The notes under the pieces are model-generated. The model did no database searches, was not told the origin of the DNA, and saw only the letters and a program-made list of their open reading frames with translations. This document shows, in pieces, positions 5,791 through 8,819 of a stretch of DNA of 8,819 bases. Each line of letters begins with the position of its first letter. Positions within the stretch are counted from its first letter, which is position 1. The stretch is from DAOVRL01 sp964459805. GTDB lineage: Bacteria; Planctomycetota; Phycisphaerae; Sedimentisphaerales; Anaerobacaceae. Position numbers and translations under genes: made by a program. Where the stretch lies: NCBI GenBank assembly GCA_964459805.1, contig CAYWOD010000151.1, positions 1 through 8,819 of the forward strand. Direction: 5' to 3'.

Positions 5791-7980
5791 GAAGAATCGC
5801 AGAAGACCAGCGACGCGGTATATGTACCGTCGGAAGAGTATTTCAGCGCTGTTGGCGGGCTTTTTGAGATAAGTGAGGGAGCCCAGTCTTTGTTGGAGAA
5901 TGTGCCTGCCTTAAGGGCAGGTGATTTGAATCAGAGGCAAGGGCAACTCGGTGGCATGATTCTCGATTACAATCTGTTTCAGACTTACAAGATTGAGACT
6001 CCAGCAGGGCGAACGCTCTATTTGTCACCAGGAAGGCATATGGACGCGTTGTATTCGTTTGCCTTTCACTTGGTTGGGAAGTCTAAAGGACGAGATGCCA
6101 TTGAGATGGTTTTGCAGGAGAATTGCCGGAAACAGGCACAGAAGATTTGCCGACGCTTTTTCACGGTGCGGGGGACTCTTGCCGGGCTATATGGTATGAA
6201 GAGTGAGGAGAACCTTGCGGAGAAGGTCGATTTTGCTGGTGTTACTGATGGGGGGAAGATACTTCTTTTCAAAGTGCTTCCGGCTTATGCCTGCAGAGAA
6301 CTCGGCAAACAACTTAGCGCCGCTGAGAGAGAAGTGGGAAGTGTCGTGGACGCTATGAGAGCGGACGATTTCATCGGTTTGAGATATGCTACAGAACCGG
6401 AGAAGGTTCCCGCGGTTCCGATCTCGGTCGTCGAGATGTTCAGGATATATGTCATCCCAAGGCTGACTCTCGAACCGTATGTAGTGACGCGGAGAAAGGG
6501 AATGGGTGATCAGAACAGCTTCGTTTTAGTCCTGACGGATATGCAGAGAGTATTTGAACACATCGATTCGCCGTTGGCGTTTGTCAAGTTTCTGCGAGAC
6601 GACAATGAATTGAAAAAGAAGAGCCGAATTTTCAGCACAGACTTTCTTGATAGGTTCATTTGTTACATCGAGAACGGGAATAGGTTCTTTATAGAGGGGA
6701 AGGCATTTACTGGCGTATCCTTCCATCCACACAGTTGGAGTGACTACTATGCGGAGAAGCTCTATATAGAAAGGAACGATCCGCTGTATGAACTTGTGGA
6801 GCGTTACTTTCCAAGTTATTTCAACAAGATTGACAAGAAGGACGGGGGGCTCTATATGCTCGCCGATACGGCGACCCTAACATGTGCTTATGCGATGATA
6901 TTCAATGGTGGGTTGGTCATGGTCAGCTTGCCACCTGACGGTTATTTCTGTACAGGGGAGGAAGTGAAGTTGTTAGAATTCCTCTGTCACTTCTATGCGT
7001 ACTACTTCAAGAAGCTTGAGGCCTCTTTGAAGAAGTTCTTGGAGGATCATGAGATAAGCCTTGACGAGCTATACACGATTTCCGTTGTGCCCGTAACATA
7101 TGTCAGACGCCACGACTTGAAGTACTTGGCTCCACTTGTGGCGAGAATCAGCGAAGAGAAACCAATTGATATTATGACAGGCAGAGTCAAGGGGAGACGA
7201 AATCTGCGGACTGCTGTTGTGTTTGATGGTGAGTTTCTCCTCCACATCTTCTCGCAGAAAGACAATCGAGGTGAGAGGCGAGCTTTCCTTGGACTGTTAA
7301 TCAGCCTGCTTGAATACATGAAGCCCGAGATGACTCGAGGAGACATTGAATCGCTGGGTGAAGCTTTCATCGAGAAGGTTATGCCAGTCGGCCCAAGAGC
7401 CTTTTCTCTGGATGCCGTTCCAATTGACAATCCGAAGGTTGAGAAGTACAGAGAGCATGACGAGCCATCCGGCTCAGATGTAGGAAGGGTCGAGAGGATC
7501 ACGGGCGAACACATTGCCAATAGTGGAGTAGAGCCAGGGACGTGCGAGGGGGCAGAAGCGGTACGGATACTTGAGTCGTGCTTTGATTTCGTATCTGAGA
7601 AAGTGGAAGAGGAACTGAGGGCGTTTAACCAGAGCATTGTTCACAGAGCTTTTGAGCAGTTGGAGTTCATTGAGTATGAGAGGATAAGCTTGGGTATTAG
7701 AGCAGGTGTTGACTCGTGCAAGTATGTGGAGTATGACGTGGAGGGAAGGTTCATTGAAGAATATAACAAGATTTCAAGAGCAGCCGTAGCTGTCAAATAC
7801 CTTTGCACGAATGTAATTAAGCTTGGGCCAGGGGGCGCAGAAGCTGTAGATCGCGAATCACGGGACCGTGTTTTAGCGTTGGCCTATTGGGCTGTAGACT
7901 TGTCGTATCTAATAGACCTGGTGCGATACGACCTGCGACAACACAATCAAAATAAGCGAAATGTACAAGATCACCCATGA
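5788..7980 (+). CDS. Large protein of unrecognised family, N-terminal and middle part
   Basis: I do not recognise the family. The frame is open from 5467, but the first 107 codons are the antisense of the transposase remnant. The first Met after that is ATG 5788 (MEESQKTSDAV), preceded by GAGAGGG, giving 730 residues. The original start may lie further left and have been lost at the IS junction. The product looks soluble: mixed helices and strands, no signal peptide, no clear membrane segment. VDFAGVTDGGKILLFKV (147-163) resembles a PD-(D/E)XK core strand pair but lacks the second acidic residue. A charged, flexible linker lies near 551-590, followed by a helical part rich in Glu and Arg. Next to its stop, the frame at 7961 continues with similar composition, so this is probably the front of one long polypeptide with the two following entries. 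Alternatively it is a separate gene with a 20-base overlap. It uses many AGG and AGA arginine codons. Confidence 0.6.
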   Translation: MEESQKTSDAVYVPSEEYFSAVGGLFEISEGAQSLLENVPALRAGDLNQRQGQLGGMILDYNLFQTYKIETPAGRTLYLSPGRHMDALYSFAFHLVGKSKGRDAIEMVLQENCRKQAQKICRRFFTVRGTLAGLYGMKSEENLAEKVDFAGVTDGGKILLFKVLPAYACRELGKQLSAAEREVGSVVDAMRADDFIGLRYATEPEKVPAVPISVVEMFRIYVIPRLTLEPYVVTRRKGMGDQNSFVLVLTDMQRVFEHIDSPLAFVKFLRDDNELKKKSRIFSTDFLDRFICYIENGNRFFIEGKAFTGVSFHPHSWSDYYAEKLYIERNDPLYELVERYFPSYFNKIDKKDGGLYMLADTATLTCAYAMIFNGGLVMVSLPPDGYFCTGEEVKLLEFLCHFYAYYFKKLEASLKKFLEDHEISLDELYTISVVPVTYVRRHDLKYLAPLVARISEEKPIDIMTGRVKGRRNLRTAVVFDGEFLLHIFSQKDNRGERRAFLGLLISLLEYMKPEMTRGDIESLGEAFIEKVMPVGPRAFSLDAVPIDNPKVEKYREHDEPSGSDVGRVERITGEHIANSGVEPGTCEGAEAVRILESCFDFVSEKVEEELRAFNQSIVHRAFEQLEFIEYERISLGIRAGVDSCKYVEYDVEGRFIEEYNKISRAAVAVKYLCTNVIKLGPGGAEAVDRESRDRVLALAYWAVDLSYLIDLVRYDLRQHNQNKRNVQDHP
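5905..5921. repeat. Palindrome inside the large gene
   Basis: CCTGCC, TTAAG, GGCAGG forms a six-pair stem within codons that read VPALRAGD. It stands out from the surrounding low-symmetry coding DNA and may be part of a small mobile palindromic element that keeps the frame open, or chance. Confidence 0.3.
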
Positions 7981-8467
7981 GATCCAAAGCGATTCATTTG
8001 ATATGCATGGGTTTGTGCAGGGCGAGGCTCGTCGCAGGATATCACACATGGTGGATCAGGCTGGGAGTGAAGATGAAGGTGAGGAGCGGAAACCCGATGA
8101 GAACACGAAGACGCGCTTTCCGAAGAATCTGGACCAGGCATTTGAAGCACAGCATCGGTTCACATTCATAGATATGGTAGTAGTCCTGTTTGCGCTTGGG
8201 AAATATGATCGCAAGGGGTCTTTCCCTGGTGTTGTAAATGAGTGCAGGAAAAAGGATTTGATCGACTTCTTGGAACATGTAATAACGGTTAATCGACCTT
8301 CGAGGGATGTGTTGAACACAATTGTCGACTTTGTCAGTGTCAAAGGGGAGTCCCTTCGTGAAGGCAGGGTATACCTACGCAGTTGTTCAGAGACGAGAAG
8401 CGGATCAACTTATGCCCGGTGTACCGCAATGAAGGGATGTATATCTTTGGCAATCAAATGTGCATAG
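7961..8467 (+). CDS. Middle segment of the large nuclease-type protein, or a short separate gene
   Basis: The frame starts at ATG 7961 inside the end of the previous frame, with no binding site before it. The open frame can be read back to 7916, and dropping one A from the AAAA run at 7949-7952 joins the previous product smoothly (RQHN-QISEMYKITHEI). Residues 1-135 look like real coding: a charged linker (35-55), then FEAQHRFTFIDMVVVLFALG and a helix-rich part to SVKGESLREG. After about residue 135 the sequence turns into a Cys/Ser-rich run (SCSETRSGS) that looks out of frame, while the frame one base back becomes protein-like at the same place (GIPTQLFRDEKRINLCPVY). I infer a single-base deletion near 8362-8377, for example in GTATACCTACG. 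Residues 136-168 are then an artefact of the wrong frame. No domain is recognised. Confidence 0.5.
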   Translation: MYKITHEIQSDSFDMHGFVQGEARRRISHMVDQAGSEDEGEERKPDENTKTRFPKNLDQAFEAQHRFTFIDMVVVLFALGKYDRKGSFPGVVNECRKKDLIDFLEHVITVNRPSRDVLNTIVDFVSVKGESLREGRVYLRSCSETRSGSTYARCTAMKGCISLAIKCA

Positions 8468-8790
8468 AAGCTTCGAAGTTATGGATGAGTGCGGTAGTCG
8501 CTGGTGACTTTCCTTATTCGCTCGACAAACGGTCAGAAATCGAGCAATGCATGGTTGACTACCGTGCCAAGCTTGATAAGGAGCTTGAGGAAGAGGCAGA
8601 GAAGGTTGTTAGGGCGAAACTGGGAGAAGAAAACTACGAAGCAAACATCATGAATTTCACGAGGTTACACGATGATTTCCCCAGAAGGCCCGAATGCGGG
8701 GAGATTGATCTCTTGGCGGTAAACAAGGGAAGTAAGACGCTTTTCGTTCTGGATGCAAAGAATCGAGTGCGCCAAGCGAAGCTGATGTGA
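8383..8790 (+). pseudogene. C-terminal PD-(D/E)XK nuclease domain, frame-shifted from the preceding segment
   Basis: The frame is open from 8362; the nominal start is a TTG at 8383 and is probably not a real start. Residues 5-45 (RINLCPVYRNEGMYIFGNQ and on) resemble the region before the nuclease core in large proteins with a C-terminal nuclease. A helix with KELEEEAEKVV (66-76) would supply the first acidic residue, and GEIDLLAV (106-113) followed by LFVLDAKN (120-127) gives D109, D124 and K126 of the PD-(D/E)XK motif, 15 residues between the two Asp. Such domains cut DNA or RNA with Mg2+. The frame stops at TGA 8788-8790 soon after the motif, earlier than a complete core would end. Another frame reads on (PSEADVSKLDNPAW) to the window edge, so a further single-base loss near 8765-8772 is possible. 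The three segments together would exceed 1000 residues. Confidence 0.6.
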
Positions 8791-8819
8791 GCAAGCTGGA
8801 CAATCCAGCCTGGTCAAAG

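Noticed and set aside
1..5800. A composite transposon bounded by the two transposase fragments
   Set aside because: The fragments come from different transposases (LGYLTPAEVYFG versus IGYITPKDKLEGR), and essential core genes ispH and rpsA lie between them.
7047..7637. 196-codon - strand frame within the large gene
   Set aside because: Ser-rich sequence opposite a consistent + strand coding frame; a shadow.
8042..8343. Two - strand frames opposite the 7961 segment
   Set aside because: No domain and both are antisense to coding sequence that connects to the nuclease domain.
1..8819. CRISPR array, tRNA or rRNA genes
   Set aside because: No regularly spaced repeats and no tRNA-like or rRNA-like sequence were seen on either strand.

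Overview
The window looks like chromosomal DNA of an uncultured bacterium, most likely of the Planctomycetota (Phycisphaerae-like). Three things suggest this: an adjacent ispH and rpsA pair, an S1 protein with a very long acidic tail, and a secreted protein ending in the IPAPGA variant of the PEP-CTERM sorting signal. The lineage call is inference from protein style, not from a marker gene search.

Layout. Bases 1-110 are the last 35 codons of an integrase-type (IS3-like) transposase on the + strand. Bases 217-3333 hold two core genes on the - strand, ispH first and then rpsA. Between ispH and base 3635 lies a C-rich stretch without a convincing gene; it contains a hairpin that would sit in the ispH leader. 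Bases 3636-5293 are a more AT-rich + strand segment with a PEP-CTERM-type surface protein that lacks its signal peptide, then a secreted nucleoside hydrolase with an intact signal peptide and a good ribosome binding site. A strong terminator hairpin overlaps the last codons of the hydrolase.

Bases 5294-5511 are non-coding and full of inverted repeats. Bases 5512 to about 5790 are the C-terminal remnant of a second IS3-type transposase, on the - strand. From about 5788 to the end of the window runs one long + strand coding signal that changes frame at least once and probably two or three times. It ends in a clear PD-(D/E)XK nuclease motif (GEID, then DAKN). I read it as one very large protein (over 1000 residues) of a family I cannot name, whose 5' end borders the IS remnant and whose 3' part is cut by single-base frameshifts, either real decay or sequencing error. 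This is the most interesting object in the window.

How the genes work together. ispH and rpsA are housekeeping genes that are probably co-transcribed. The surface protein and nucleoside hydrolase could serve an extracellular scavenging role. The large nuclease-type protein lies next to insertion sequence debris, which fits an accessory or defence-like locus, but nothing in the sequence proves that role. No CRISPR array, tRNA or rRNA was seen.
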